Source: CAVVIH01 sp963748295 | GTDB taxonomy: Bacteria; Acidobacteriota; Vicinamibacteria; Vicinamibacterales; 2-12-FULL-66-21 | Assembly (NCBI GenBank): GCA_963748295.1 | Contig: CAVVIH010000004.1 | Location: 248,001-312,000 of the forward strand | DNA: 64,000 bases | Reading direction: 5' to 3' | Shown: positions 27,419 to 36,800 of the stretch, piece after piece | Layout of the letters: every line of letters starts with the position of its first letter | Position numbering within the stretch: the first letter of the stretch is position 1 | Made by a program: the position numbers and the translations under genes | Notes under the pieces: model-generated | Told to the model about the DNA's origin: nothing | Database searches by the model: none | The model's input: only the letters and a program-made list of their open reading frames with translations

Positions 27419-28706
27419 CGTCATTCCCCACGACCGGAAACGCGTACGCCTGGCAGCCGGAAGCCGCGGACAGCGCCTGAAGACCTGCATCGAGGACGTC
27501 GCCCGCGGTGGGGAGCGTCAGCAGATAGCGGCGCGAATCGCCGTCGCGCGTGTCGATGGCGCCCCACCGGCGAATCCAGATGCCGTGCGCGCCGAGCAGG
27601 TCCGAGAGGTCGTCGAGCTCGGGGAAGCGGCTCGGCGACGAGAGGCGCACGAACCACGGCTGCCGCGACGGGCGCGTGACGCGGGATGGCGCGATCGCGT
27701 CGCGGAGGGCGATCGTGCCGTTGCCATTCAGCACTTCCGCGACGTCGTCCAGGATCGTCCGCGCCGTCACGCGCGGCCCGGCGCCCGGTCCGGTGAAGCA
27801 GAGCGGATCGTCGTCGCGCTCGAGGCGAATGGCGTTCAGGACGCCGTGGATGTGCGCGAGCGGCTCGCCGTTCGAAAGAAACGCGGGACCAGTGAAGCAC
27901 GAGACGTCGCTGCCGTCCCACTGCGCGAGGGAAACAGGCTTGAGGGTGCCGCCCAAATCGCGGGCGTGGCGCAAATCCGTGGGCGTCACGCCGGCGATCG
28001 ATGTGGTGGGAATCTGCGATGGCCGGACGTTCAGTCCGCCAAATTGCCTGATCAGCACCGCGAGCTTCTCGGCGGCATCCTGGCCGTCGAGATCCTTGGA
28101 CGGGTCAGGTTCGGCGAATCCACGCCGCTGCGCCTCAACAATCGCGTTGTCGATCGAGTCGCCGCGCTGGATCGCCGACAGAACGAAATTGGTGGTTCCG
28201 TTCAGGATGCCAGTGATCCGCGACACGCGCGACGCGAGCGGCCGGCTGGCGAAGGCGCCGAGAAACGGAATGCCTGCCAGCACCGCCGCTTCGAAATGCA
28301 GCGGCGTCCCCGATTGCCGCGCGGCGGCGAGAATCTCATCGCCGTGCGCCGCGATCAGCGACTTGTTGGCGGTGACGACCGGGATGCCGCGCTCGAGCGC
28401 GCCGAGCACGATCGTGCGCGCCGGCTCGAGCCCGCCGAGCGCCTCGACGACAACGTCCGGCTCGTCATCGAAGAGCTTCGAGACATCGGTCACGACCGGA
28501 CACTGTGCCGGCGGCCGCCCGATCGTGTGTCTCACCAGGGCACCGGTGATCCGCGCCGGCCAGCCCAGGCAGTCAGGCTCGGCGGCGAGCAGTTCAGCGA
28601 CGGCGCCGCCCACCACGCCCAGGCCAAGCAGCGCGATGCGCGTTTCGCCAGCCGCGGCGGGCCGCGCTGAGGCCGGCCATGCCTGGGCCTCGACAACAGC
28701 AGTCAT
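27411..28706 (-). CDS. hom: Homoserine dehydrogenase
   Basis: A 431-residue NAD(P)H-dependent enzyme reducing aspartate semialdehyde to homoserine. RIALLGLGVVGGAVAELL is the Rossmann nucleotide site. VEALGGLEPARTIVLGALER, VVTANKSLIAAHG (conserved Lys), GILNGTTNFVLSAI and AEPDPSKDLDGQDAAEKLAVL are the classic signature and catalytic region. A C-terminal extension (HGIWIRRWGAIDTRDGDSRR) is ACT-like. ATG at 28706 is preceded by GGAGATGAACTG; a GTG at 28760 in frame is less likely. It is first in the operon hom - aspartate kinase - trans-sulfuration enzyme, directly behind a SAM-I riboswitch. Confidence 0.92.
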   Translation of the reverse strand: MTAVVEAQAWPASARPAAAGETRIALLGLGVVGGAVAELLAAEPDCLGWPARITGALVRHTIGRPPAQCPVVTDVSKLFDDEPDVVVEALGGLEPARTIVLGALERGIPVVTANKSLIAAHGDEILAAARQSGTPLHFEAAVLAGIPFLGAFASRPLASRVSRITGILNGTTNFVLSAIQRGDSIDNAIVEAQRRGFAEPDPSKDLDGQDAAEKLAVLIRQFGGLNVRPSQIPTTSIAGVTPTDLRHARDLGGTLKPVSLAQWDGSDVSCFTGPAFLSNGEPLAHIHGVLNAIRLERDDDPLCFTGPGAGPRVTARTILDDVAEVLNGNGTIALRDAIAPSRVTRPSRQPWFVRLSSPSRFPELDDLSDLLGAHGIWIRRWGAIDTRDGDSRRYLLTLPTAGDVLDAGLQALSAASGCQAYAFPVVGNDDE

Positions 28707-28814
28707 CAGTTCATCTCCACGCGGCGGCACACCAACCAGCGCCGTCGCCGGTCTATCCACTGCGATCTTGGGGGAGTGAGTGTCGTCGAAGACCAGAACT
28801 GGTCCGCCGAGGCT

Positions 28815-28915
28815 CTTATCTCTCCCGGTTATCGGGCAGGAAGTAGCACCATCGGCACACGGGGCCTGGTTGCTGTGGCTTCGTCGGGCCTGTTCCCTCA
28901 GCCACTCTGGATAAG
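28815..28915 (-). promoter_or_regulatory. SAM-I (S-box) riboswitch
   Basis: Read on the minus strand from 28915. P1 5' strand CTTATC is followed by CAGAGTGGCTGAGGGA and ACAGGCCCGACGAAGCCAC, then AGCAACC, GTGCCGATGGTGCTACTTCC, and P1 3' strand GATAAG (28815-28820). This matches the S-box consensus in order, including GAGGGA, GGCCCgAyGAAgCC, GCAACC and GTGCyaawtCC. P1 pairs CTTATC with GATAAG. The leader precedes homoserine dehydrogenase, a standard S-box target. No strong intrinsic terminator is visible between it and 28706, so control could be by translation initiation or Rho. Confidence 0.95.
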
Positions 28916-28943
28916 CGTCTGCAGCTTGCGCAGACGAGCGAAG

Positions 28944-28971
28944 ACTATCTCAGTGGCGGAGGCAGTGTCAA
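28944..28971 (-). promoter_or_regulatory. Sigma70-like promoter of the met operon
   Basis: On the minus strand, a perfect TTGACA (28966-28971) and GATAGT (28944-28949) are separated by 16 bp. Transcription would begin about 20 bp upstream of the riboswitch P1 stem, as expected for an S-box leader. Confidence 0.65.
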
Positions 28972-28999
28972 TACATATATCTCTATGCATGGATAGCTA

Positions 29000-29674
29000 A
29001 TGTTTTTGGCAGATTTGGGCGTATTTGGCCATGATCTACCGGTGAGCTATCTCTGGGCTTTCACGGCGGTCGCGATTCCGCTCGTGCTGATGCCCGGCGC
29101 GTCGACCGCGGTCGTGCTGAGGAACAGCATCGCCGGCGGGGTGCGTGCGGGCGTGCAGACCGCGCTCGGCGTCAACGCGGGTTCGGCGTGCTACGGCGTG
29201 CTGTCGGCGTTCGGCGTCGCGCTCGCGCTGCAGCAGTGGCCGAACGCGTGGATGGTGTTGCGCGCCGCGGGGGTGCTCTATCTCTCGTGGCTGGGCGTGC
29301 AGTCGCTCGTTCGCGCGTTCCGTCCGGCGGCGCGCGGCGCCGCGCCGGAGGCCGCGAGCGGCGCGACGTCAGGCGGCGGGGACGATCTGCTGCGCAACCT
29401 CCGCGAGGGTTTTCTGACGAACGCGCTCAATCCCGCGATTGCCACGTTCTATTTCGTCATCGTCCCGCAGTTCGTGCCGCGTGGCGCGCCGATCGTTCGC
29501 ACGGTGCTGACACTCACCGCCGTCCATGTCGCGCTCGCGGCCAGCTGGCACATCGTCTGGGCATCCGCCGGCGGCACCCTGGCACGGACGCTCGGCGCCT
29601 CGCGTCCGCGACGCATCCTCGAAGCAATCACCGGCGTCGCGCTGCTCGCGCTGGCGATCGCCACCGCGGTGTAA
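29000..29674 (+). CDS. LysE/RhtB family amino-acid exporter
   Basis: A 224-residue membrane protein with about six helices. WAFTAVAIPLVLMPGASTAVVLRNSI carries the family motif (PGAS/T followed by a basic residue and a Gly-rich helix), and FLTNALNPAIATFYFVIVPQF is the second conserved block. Homologues export lysine, homoserine, threonine or other amino acids. It is divergent from the hom-lysC-trans-sulfuration operon, so export of homoserine or a related pathway intermediate is a reasonable inference. ATG at 29000 is the first start; the GTG near 29042 gives the usual short family N-terminus and is an alternative. Confidence 0.85.
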   Translation: MFLADLGVFGHDLPVSYLWAFTAVAIPLVLMPGASTAVVLRNSIAGGVRAGVQTALGVNAGSACYGVLSAFGVALALQQWPNAWMVLRAAGVLYLSWLGVQSLVRAFRPAARGAAPEAASGATSGGGDDLLRNLREGFLTNALNPAIATFYFVIVPQFVPRGAPIVRTVLTLTAVHVALAASWHIVWASAGGTLARTLGASRPRRILEAITGVALLALAIATAV

Positions 29675-29907
29675 TCACAGGAGAGCAGGAGTTGAGGAGA
29701 CGGTCTTACACGAGATCATGAGATCACGAGACGGTTTCACAGGAGATCACGAGATCAAGAGACGCTTGGTTTTTACACGAGATCAGGAGAACACGAGACA
29801 TTTGGTCTTAGAAAGAACAGCTCCTGACCTCTTGATCTCATGTAAAAAAAACGTCTCCTGATCTCGTGATCTCCTGTAAAACCGTGCTCTCTCCTGACCT
29901 CCTGCGA
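29675..29907. repeat. GAGATCAC word repeats with a 33-bp inverted repeat, stop codon to stop codon
   Basis: The entire spacer between the convergent LysE and DUF1028 genes is made of ACAGGAGATCACGAGATC-type words. Left-side words run one way and right-side words the other. Arms 29732-29764 and 29852-29884 are inverted repeats of 33 bp with two mismatches, separated by 87 bp. The block starts right after the LysE stop codon and ends at the DUF1028 stop. It may fold into a large bidirectional terminator. Confidence 0.85.
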
Positions 29908-30732
29908 TCAAAAACGTCCAGCGCGATCGCGCTTCCAGCGGTCGTAGCGCAGGCGCAGCGTACGGACGGGGTTCGCGTTCTCGTCCGCCTTGATGTCCTT
30001 GTCGGTGACGCTCAGGTAGAGCGAGTACTGCCCGTCGTTGTGGGACTCGCCGTTCCGATCGGTGGCGTCGGCGCGCAGCAGATAGGCAACATGGGCTGTT
30101 TTGGCGGTGCACGGCGCTTCGAGCTTCGGGCCCTGCTCGCACGAGCAGCGCCGATCGCCGCCTTTCGCATCCGCGGCTTCCATCGCGGCCATCACGCGAT
30201 CGGTCAGCTCGCCCGATGCGCTGACGAATGCCTGCACTGCATCTGTGATCACGGCCTCGCTCGCCAGGATGTTGCCCTGGATCGAGTAGTAGACCTCGGT
30301 CCCCGGCACCTGTCCCTGGCGGTCGAGCGAGACCGCGCCGTTCGACTCGCCGGAAAAGCCCGCCGTGCGCCCCTCCATGTCGATGATCCCGAACTGCCGG
30401 CCGGCGATGAGCGGATCCGGCTTGAGCAGCGCGAGGGTGTCGGCGGGCGCGGTGCCTTTCTGAAGCTCGGCGTAGATCAGCTTCTGGTTGGCGCGCGTGT
30501 TGTCGACCCGCGCCTGCGCGGCGGCCACCGCCTTGCCGGGCACGACGATCGCCTGGACGTCGCGCAGGTCCTTGGCGGGGAACCGCGCAAAGGCGTCCTG
30601 GGTCACACACGTGGCCGAGGCGATCACCACGATCCTGGTTTTTCGATCGAGCGCGATGACCGACCAGGTGGCCCACGCCGTCGACTGAACGCCGAGCACG
30701 ATCAAGAAGATAAGGATGGCAATGCGTTTCAC
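29908..30732 (-). CDS. Secreted DUF1028 family (Ntn-hydrolase-like) protein
   Basis: A 274-residue protein; GTG at 30732 with GGAGGAC upstream. Residues 1-21 are a signal peptide (IAILIFLIVLGVQSTAWA). The mature N-terminus TWSVIALDRKTRIVVIASATC matches the start of DUF1028 proteins. ALLKPDPLIAGRQFGIIDMEG, GEVYYSIQGNILASEAVITD-like (EVYYSIQGNIL) and MAAMEAADAKGGDRRCSC also fit the family. The C-terminal part (SLYLSVTDKDIKADENANPV) is conserved too. DUF1028 is related to Ntn hydrolases, but its reaction is not established. It is monocistronic, and its 3' end is the GAGATCAC repeat block. Confidence 0.85.
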   Translation of the reverse strand: MKRIAILIFLIVLGVQSTAWATWSVIALDRKTRIVVIASATCVTQDAFARFPAKDLRDVQAIVVPGKAVAAAQARVDNTRANQKLIYAELQKGTAPADTLALLKPDPLIAGRQFGIIDMEGRTAGFSGESNGAVSLDRQGQVPGTEVYYSIQGNILASEAVITDAVQAFVSASGELTDRVMAAMEAADAKGGDRRCSCEQGPKLEAPCTAKTAHVAYLLRADATDRNGESHNDGQYSLYLSVTDKDIKADENANPVRTLRLRYDRWKRDRAGRF

Positions 30733-30850
30733 GCTGTCCTCCGGCGCATCAGCTTAGCGTACGGTTCAGGTTATTCAGGGGCCGAGGGCCAGGGGCCGGG
30801 GGCCGGAAGGGACCGACCCGGTTGGCCCGTGTGCTGCAAGCAGGACCGAC

Positions 30851-31352
30851 ATGAGTGATTCCGTGGATGCGGCCGGGGCAGTCCAAGGCGGCCTGACCGA
30901 ACGAGAAAAGCGCGACAACGTCGTCCGCCTGGCGTTTGAGAATAGCGAGGAGCAGTTCGAGCGGTTCTGCGGGATGATCCGGCAGGTCATACCGCCGGAC
31001 ACCGCCGTGGTGTTGCGGGGCAGCGCGGTGACGGGGCAACGCTGGAACGACGGCGCGCCGTTCGACGCGGACGGACCGGGCACGAGCGACCTCGATCTGA
31101 CGCTTGGTGGGCGAGGAAGTCCTCGGCCTGTTCAAGCTGACCGGCTTCTTCGTGCCGGGCGTTCACTCCCGCCCGGTCAGCGAGGAGGATCCGGATATTG
31201 CGCCCGACCTCATTCCACTGCGCCAGTCCTTGATGGAGCTCGTAGGACGGCCGGTGAACATCCAGGCCACGCGCGACTTCGTGATGTATCTCCGCGGCGA
31301 CCTGCTCGGGCAGCCTTACCTGACGCTGATCGAAAAGCCTGACAAGACGTGA
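30851..31352 (+). CDS. Nucleotidyltransferase-domain protein (frameshifted)
   Basis: A protein of about 167 residues after joining frames at about 31105. The N-terminal part VRLAFENSEEQFERFCGMIR leads to VVLRGSAVTGQRWNDG and GTSDLDLTL, the GS...DxD signature of the nucleotidyltransferase fold. The second frame (GEEVLGLFKLTGFFVPGVHS, PDLIPLRQSLMELVGRPVNI, YLRGDLLGQPYLTLIEKPD) completes the domain. ATG at 30851. The EEP hydrolase start overlaps its stop (GTGA), so the two genes form a coupled pair. Substrate unknown; the fold covers tRNA, antibiotic and protein nucleotidylation. Confidence 0.65.
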
Positions 31353-32125
31353 GCTTCCGCCTCCTGACCTACAACATTCGCCACGGAGGCGTGGGCCGCG
31401 AAGAGGAGCTGGCGCGCGTGATCCGCGACTGTTCGGCGGATCTCGTGATTCTCCAGGAAGCGACCAGGCCCGCGTCGGTGGAGCGCATCGCGCAGCTCGC
31501 CGGGATGGAGCAGTGCGCTTCGAGAAAAGGCGAATCGCTCGGCTTCCTTGCGCGCCGCAAGGTCACGAAGTACGACTGGTACAAGCCGCGTGTATCGCGC
31601 CACGCCTTTCTGGAGATCGTTCCGCTCGGCTGGGAACTGCCCGTCGTCGGCGTGCACCTGAGCGCGGTCCACGCCGCGTGGACCGAGCGGCGCCGCAGGT
31701 ACGAATTGCGCGCGCTGCTGCACTCGATCAAAGCGCACGAACATGGCTTCCATGTGCTGGCCGGAGACTTCAACACGCTCGCGCCCGGAGAACTGCTCGA
31801 CTTCAGAAAGCTGCCGCATCGGCTGCGCGCGCTCGTGTGGCTGAGCGGCGGACGCGTACGGTGGCGGACCATCCAGATGGTTCTCGACGCCGGGTACACC
31901 GACGTGTTCAGGAGACTGCACCCCGACGACCCAGGTTTCTCGTTTCCGACCTGGGATCCGCACGCGCGGCTGGATTTCGTGTTCACGCCGCAGCGTCATC
32001 ACTTCCGCATCGCCCGTTGTGAGGTCGTCAGGACGCCCGACGCGGTCTCGGCATCGGATCACTTTCCCATTGCTGCCGACGTCGAGCTGGACGCTCTATC
32101 CGCCGGCCTGCCAGGCACGGACTGA
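31349..32125 (+). CDS. Endonuclease/exonuclease/phosphatase (EEP) family hydrolase
   Basis: A 258-residue DNase I-like metallohydrolase. The motifs are in order: LTYNIRHGG (Asn), LVILQEAT (Glu), GVHLSAVH (His), HVLAGDFNT (Asp/Asn), ARLDFVF (Asp) and ASDHFPI (Asp-His pair). No signal peptide, so it is cytoplasmic. GTG start at 31349 overlaps the nucleotidyltransferase stop. The family cleaves phosphodiesters in DNA, RNA, inositol phosphates or small molecules; the substrate here is not predictable. The 3' end overlaps the convergent DUF2585 gene by 30 bp. Confidence 0.85.
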   Translation: MSFRLLTYNIRHGGVGREEELARVIRDCSADLVILQEATRPASVERIAQLAGMEQCASRKGESLGFLARRKVTKYDWYKPRVSRHAFLEIVPLGWELPVVGVHLSAVHAAWTERRRRYELRALLHSIKAHEHGFHVLAGDFNTLAPGELLDFRKLPHRLRALVWLSGGRVRWRTIQMVLDAGYTDVFRRLHPDDPGFSFPTWDPHARLDFVFTPQRHHFRIARCEVVRTPDAVSASDHFPIAADVELDALSAGLPGTD

Positions 32126-32587
32126 CTCGAGCGGATAGATCAGCATCAGAATGTTCAGCAGCAGGTTGTCGCGGATGGCCCAGGCGACGAACACCTCGAA
32201 CGCCGCGGTCAGCGCGAGCACGACCCAGACCCTCAGGCGTGATGCCGCTACGAACCCCGCCGTCATCGCCAGGATGTCGCAGACGGAATTGAGGACGCTG
32301 TCGCCGTAGTAGTCGAGCGAGATCGTCGCCTCTCGATACCTGTTGATGATCAGATCGGTGTTCTCGAACACCTCCCACGCCGCTTCGATGCCGGTCGCGA
32401 CCACGAGACGCAGCCCCCAGGGCCAGCGGCGGGCGAACAGCCACAGCAGGCCGTAGAACGCGAAGCCGTGAATGATGTGGGAGAACGTGTACCAGTCGGA
32501 AATGTGCTGCGAGTTCTCGGAGCTCAGGACGACGCCGTGCCACAGCTTGACGTAGCCGCACTTGCAGATCGGCACGTGTCCCATCAT
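32096..32587 (-). CDS. DUF2585 (UPF0314) family membrane protein
   Basis: The 163-residue frame from ATG 32587 starts inside the family: PICKCGYVKLWHGVVLSSEN and SQHISDWYTFSHIIHGFAFY are the DUF2585 signature, followed by IEAAWEVFENTDLIINRYRE and SLDYYGDSVLNSVCDILAM. The upstream codons to about 32678 encode the expected first helix (ARWIAGAIAVVIGTAVTLL) in frame. They contain no ATG, GTG or TTG, so the true start is probably a rare codon (ATT near 32675) or was lost to an indel. The function is unknown. The gene follows the response regulator on the same strand and may be coupled to it. Confidence 0.8.
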   Translation of the reverse strand: MMGHVPICKCGYVKLWHGVVLSSENSQHISDWYTFSHIIHGFAFYGLLWLFARRWPWGLRLVVATGIEAAWEVFENTDLIINRYREATISLDYYGDSVLNSVCDILAMTAGFVAASRLRVWVVLALTAAFEVFVAWAIRDNLLLNILMLIYPLESVRAWQAGG

Positions 32588-32669
32588 CAGGAGCGTTACC
32601 GCGGTGCCGATGACGACGGCGATGGCGCCGGCAATCCAGCGGGCGGTGCTCTGACGGGACGGAGCGGCG

Positions 32670-33131
32670 TTAGAAATACGACTTCGCCTCGGCGCTACGC
32701 GAACGAGCCGGCGTCATCGAGGCGGATCCCGGCTGCGCCAGACGCGGCAGGCGCGTCCGCTGCAGCACGCGCTGCAGTTCGGCAATCAGGTGTTCGGGCT
32801 GACACGGCTTCAGCAGGATTGCGGTGATGCCGGCGCGGTCGGCGCGCTCATGGACGTCGGTCGCCCAGTACGCGGTCATGGCGACCACCGGGATGCCACG
32901 GGTTTTCGTGTCGCACTGAAGGTCGGTGGCGAGCGCGAAACCGTCGCGGCCGGGAAGGGCGATGTCGGTCACCACGACGTCGGGCACGGTCTTGAGGGAT
33001 TGCAGGAGTGCATCCTCGGCGGTGCCCGCCTGCGCGACCCGGAATCCACCGCGTTCCAGGAACTCGGCGTACCCGTCGCGGGCCTGCTGATCGTCTTCCA
33101 CGAGCAACACGAGAGGTTCCTGCTGCTGCAC
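32670..33131 (-). CDS. Single-domain response regulator
   Basis: A 153-residue protein with a CheY-like receiver and no output domain. LVLLVEDDQQARDGYAEFL contains the acidic pair. The phospho-acceptor Asp is in VVVTDIALPGRDG. AMTAYW has the conserved Thr, and ILLKPCQPEHL the Lys. The last 35 residues are a Ser/Arg/Ala-rich tail. GTG at 33131 is preceded by AAGGAG at 6 nt. No histidine kinase is nearby, so it is an orphan. The DUF2585 membrane gene directly follows. Confidence 0.85.
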   Translation of the reverse strand: MQQQEPLVLLVEDDQQARDGYAEFLERGGFRVAQAGTAEDALLQSLKTVPDVVVTDIALPGRDGFALATDLQCDTKTRGIPVVAMTAYWATDVHERADRAGITAILLKPCQPEHLIAELQRVLQRTRLPRLAQPGSASMTPARSRSAEAKSYF

Positions 33132-33380
33132 GCCCTGCTCCTTGCTGTTCCTATAATGACAATCCGGCCGTACGCATTTCTGGAGCAGGGAGGTCGGTGG
33201 GGAGATTTAAATCGTAACCTCCGTGGACGGCTCAGTCAATCCCGGGGTCGGGCGCCCGTCCCGGCGCGATCGTCGAAGTCGTGCAGAATGAGGAACTTAT
33301 GTAAACCCCCCTTCGCGCCATACGCTTCGGGGGGCAAGCCCCTTCCAGGGATGCGCTTCGGGGGGCGGGGCCGCGGGGGG
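33132..33380. other. Gene-free spacer between response regulator and bactofilin
   Basis: No coding region is supported. A TATAAT-like word (CTATAATG at about 33151) may belong to the response-regulator promoter. Near the bactofilin stop, GCTTCGGGGGGC occurs twice about 30 bp apart (33325 and 33355) in a G-rich stretch. Confidence 0.4.
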
Positions 33381-33752
33381 TCAGCTTGCGGCGGCGTCCG
33401 GCTTGTTCCGGTAGGCGGCCACCCGCATGGCCGCATCGGTCCGGGAGGGTGCGACGGACCCGTTGAAGGTCGCGCCGTCCTCGAGGCTGAGATGCGGGGA
33501 CGCCACGTCGGCTCGAACCGCGGCGCTCTGGTGCACGCGGACGAACTCGCGGGCGATCAGCCGTCCCTTCGAGTTGCCACGCACAGTAATCCGGCGTGCG
33601 GTGACGGCGCCGTCCACGTGCGCGCCTGGCTCGACGGTGACGTCGTAATCGGCCACGAGCACGTCACCCGTGACGCGGCCGGCGATGAGCAGCGGCTCGT
33701 CGGCATGAATGGTTCCTTTGACGGTGATGCCCTTCCCGATGGTCGTGATCAT
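33381..33752 (-). CDS. Bactofilin (polymer-forming cytoskeletal protein)
   Basis: A 123-residue right-handed beta-helix protein. GKGITVKGTIHADEPLLIAG starts the domain, and the regular short-period GxV/I pattern (VTGDVLVADYDVTVEPGAHV, DGAVTARRITVRGNSKGRLI, REFVRVHQSAAVRADVASPH) is the bactofilin core. N- and C-terminal tails are short. It polymerises into membrane-associated filaments involved in cell shape or protein placement. ATG at 33752 is the start that gives the family N-terminus (MITTIGKG). It is divergent from the M14 carboxypeptidase gene; no peptidoglycan hydrolase partner is adjacent. Confidence 0.9.
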   Translation of the reverse strand: MITTIGKGITVKGTIHADEPLLIAGRVTGDVLVADYDVTVEPGAHVDGAVTARRITVRGNSKGRLIAREFVRVHQSAAVRADVASPHLSLEDGATFNGSVAPSRTDAAMRVAAYRNKPDAAAS

Positions 33753-33818
33753 TGCCGCATCATTGTAAGGCCAGAGGGGGACAGTTCCGGTAGAATTTGC
33801 GCACCGAAGGGAGCCCCC

Positions 33819-36800
33819 ATGAGAGTCGCGTTCGATTCGCAGTGCCGCCGTTGGATGTTCGCCCTCAGCGCCGCGGTGTTGCTGGCCGCCATCTCGATCC
33901 CAGCGCAGCAGGCGGTCACAGAGACCCGCGACCCCGCCCAGACGCAGGACGAGGACTTCGCCAAGTCGGTCAAGGAATGGACGACGCAGCCGTATTTCAT
34001 CAGTCCGCTCGTCGATCATCTTCCGCGCCTGCCGGGCATCCCGATGCCGAAGGACGTGCTCGGGTATCACATCGGCGCTCCCGGAAAGCTGACGTATTAC
34101 GCCGACGCGTTGAAGTACTACCGCGCGCTTGCCGCGGCGACGCCGCGCGTAAAGGTCGAAACGATCGGCAAATCCGACGAGGATCGCGAGCTGGTCGTCG
34201 TCTGGGTGTCGTCCGACGAGAACATGGCGAACCTGCAGCACAACCGCGACAACCTCGCGAAGATCGCCGATCCGCGCGGCCTGTCGGCGGACCAGATCAA
34301 GCAGCTGATTGCCAGCACCAAACCGCATTACCACTTCATGGGCGGCCTCCACAGCGGCGAGACGGGACCCTCCGAGATGCTGATGGAGCTGGTCTATCGC
34401 CTCGCGACCGAAACGTCACCGCTCATCACGCAAATCAGAAACAACGTGATCGTCTCGGTGACGCCTGTCGCGGATCCCGACGGGCGCGATCGCAACGTGG
34501 ACTGGTTCTATCGCACGCAGGAGGAAGCGCAGGAGAATCCGGCGCCGGCGGGCGGCGGAAGAGGCGGCGGCGGCGCGAGCGTGCCGTACTGGGGCAAGTA
34601 CGTCTATCACGACAACAACCGCGACATTAACCTCTCGCAGATGTCGATGCGCGCGCTGGCGGACTGGTATTTCACCGCGCATCCGCCGATCATGCACGAC
34701 CTTCACGAATCACTCGCGCTGCTTTACACCTACAGCGGCGCGGCGCCGCAGAATCCGAACCTCGACCCTATTCTGTTCGCCGAGCTGCCGTTCTTCTCGA
34801 ACTTCGAGCTGGCGCAGATGACGAAGTGGGGCATGCCCGGCGTCTACACGCACGCGTTCATGGACGGCTGGTCGCCCGGTTACCTGGGATCGATTGCCTA
34901 CAACCACAACGGCATGATGCGCATGTACGAGACGCAGTCAGGCCGCGAGAACACGCCCCCGCGTACGACCGAGCAGGGAGCGGGACGGGCCGGCCGGGGC
35001 GCAGCGCCGGAAGCCGCCGCGCCGGGCCGCGGCGGTCGTGGATCGGGCCGCGGCGAGGCAACCGGCGGGCGCGGCCAGGCGCCGGCGGCACGAGGCGACA
35101 CAGCCACACGGGGCGACGCATCCGGACGCGGTGAGGCACAGGAAGGCGGGGGACGGCGCGGCGGCGGCGGACAAGCGGAAGCTCCTGCGGCCGCGCAGGG
35201 CGAAGGAGGGGATCAGGGCGGCGGCCGGGGCGGCGGCCAGGCGGGCCCGCCGAGCGGGCGTGGTGGCGGGCAGACGCGCGAGTGGTATCGCGGCCTGCCG
35301 ATCCCGCCGGGCGCGGCGAACAACTTCTCCCGGCGCAACAACACCAACTACATGCAGACCGGCGTGTTGAGCGGGCTGCAGCTCACGTCCATGTTCCCGA
35401 ACCTGGTTCTCGAGAACTTCTACAAGAAGACGCAGAACTCGATCGACTCGGGCAAGAACGATCCGCCCTACGGGTTCGTCATTCCGGTGCAGCGCGACAT
35501 GACGCGCGTCGCCGAGTTGGTGAACATCCTGCGCGCGCAGCGCATCGACGTCGGGGTGGCAGTGGGCGGAGGTGAAGACGTCCGACGGGACGTTCCCGGC
35601 CGGCTCCTACATCATCAAGCGCGACCAGCCGTACGGCCGCCTCGCGAAGAATCTCCTCGAGCGGCAGTCCTATCCGGATCCGAACCTGCGCACGTATGAC
35701 GACAGCGGCTGGACGATGGGGCTCGCGATGCTGACGGACGTCAAGGAGATCAAGGACAAGGCGATCCTCGACGTGAAGACCTTGCCCGTCAAGCAGGCCA
35801 GCTTCCTCGGCAGCGTCGCCGGAACCGGCACCGCTGGCGTCGCGATCGCCCACTTCGGGTCCAACAACATGATCGCGCTCCGCTACAAGCTGAAGAACGT
35901 TCCGATGAAGATTGCGGACAAGGCGTTCAAAGCCGAGGGCATCGAGTTCCCGGCGGGTTCGTTCATCGTGCCGGCCGGCGCCGACCTGGTGTCGGTGCGC
36001 GCGTCGGTGGAGCAGTTCGGGCTGACCGCGGCGAACCTGGCGGCGATCCCGGCGGTCCCCATGCACGACGCGGACGTGCCGCGCGTGGCGATCTATTCGT
36101 CCTGGAACGGCACGCAGGAAATCGGGTGGGTCCGCTTCACGTTCGACAAGTTCGGCATTCCCTACGATCTCATCTACAAGGAGCGGGTGAAGAAGGGCAA
36201 CCTGCGCGCGGACTACGACGTCATCGTGATGCCGACGCAGAACGCGAACCGCCAGGCGGTATTCCAGGCGCCGGCCGCGAAGCCGGTGCCCTATATGAAG
36301 GGCACCAAGTTCAAGTTCATCGGGATGTACGGCGAAACGCCCGACATGACCGGCGGCATGGGCGGCGAGGGCGTCGACGCGTTTGCGAAGTTCCTCGACG
36401 GCGGCGGCACGCTCGTGACGATGGGGAACGCCGTCCGCTTCCCGACCGAGCTTGGATTCGCGCGCACGGCGGATGCGACCGCTTCGACCAGCGCGAACTT
36501 CTATGCGCCGAGGCCGCTCGTGCAGGCCGAAGTCCTGCGCCTCGATCATCCGGTCTTCTATGGCTACACGGATCGCCTGATGCCGATCAAATACCTCGGC
36601 GGCCCGCTCATGTCGGTCGGACAGCCGGATCAGTCGGGCGTGCTGGCGCGGTATGTCGGCGGCGACGACGCGGTGCTGAGCGGCCTGATGCGCGGCGCGA
36701 ACGAGATCCGCCAGCGGCCGTTCGCGGTCGACGTCCCCGGCGGGTTTACCGGCAAGGGGCGCGTCATCATGTTCGCGAACAACCCGATCTATCGCTGGCA

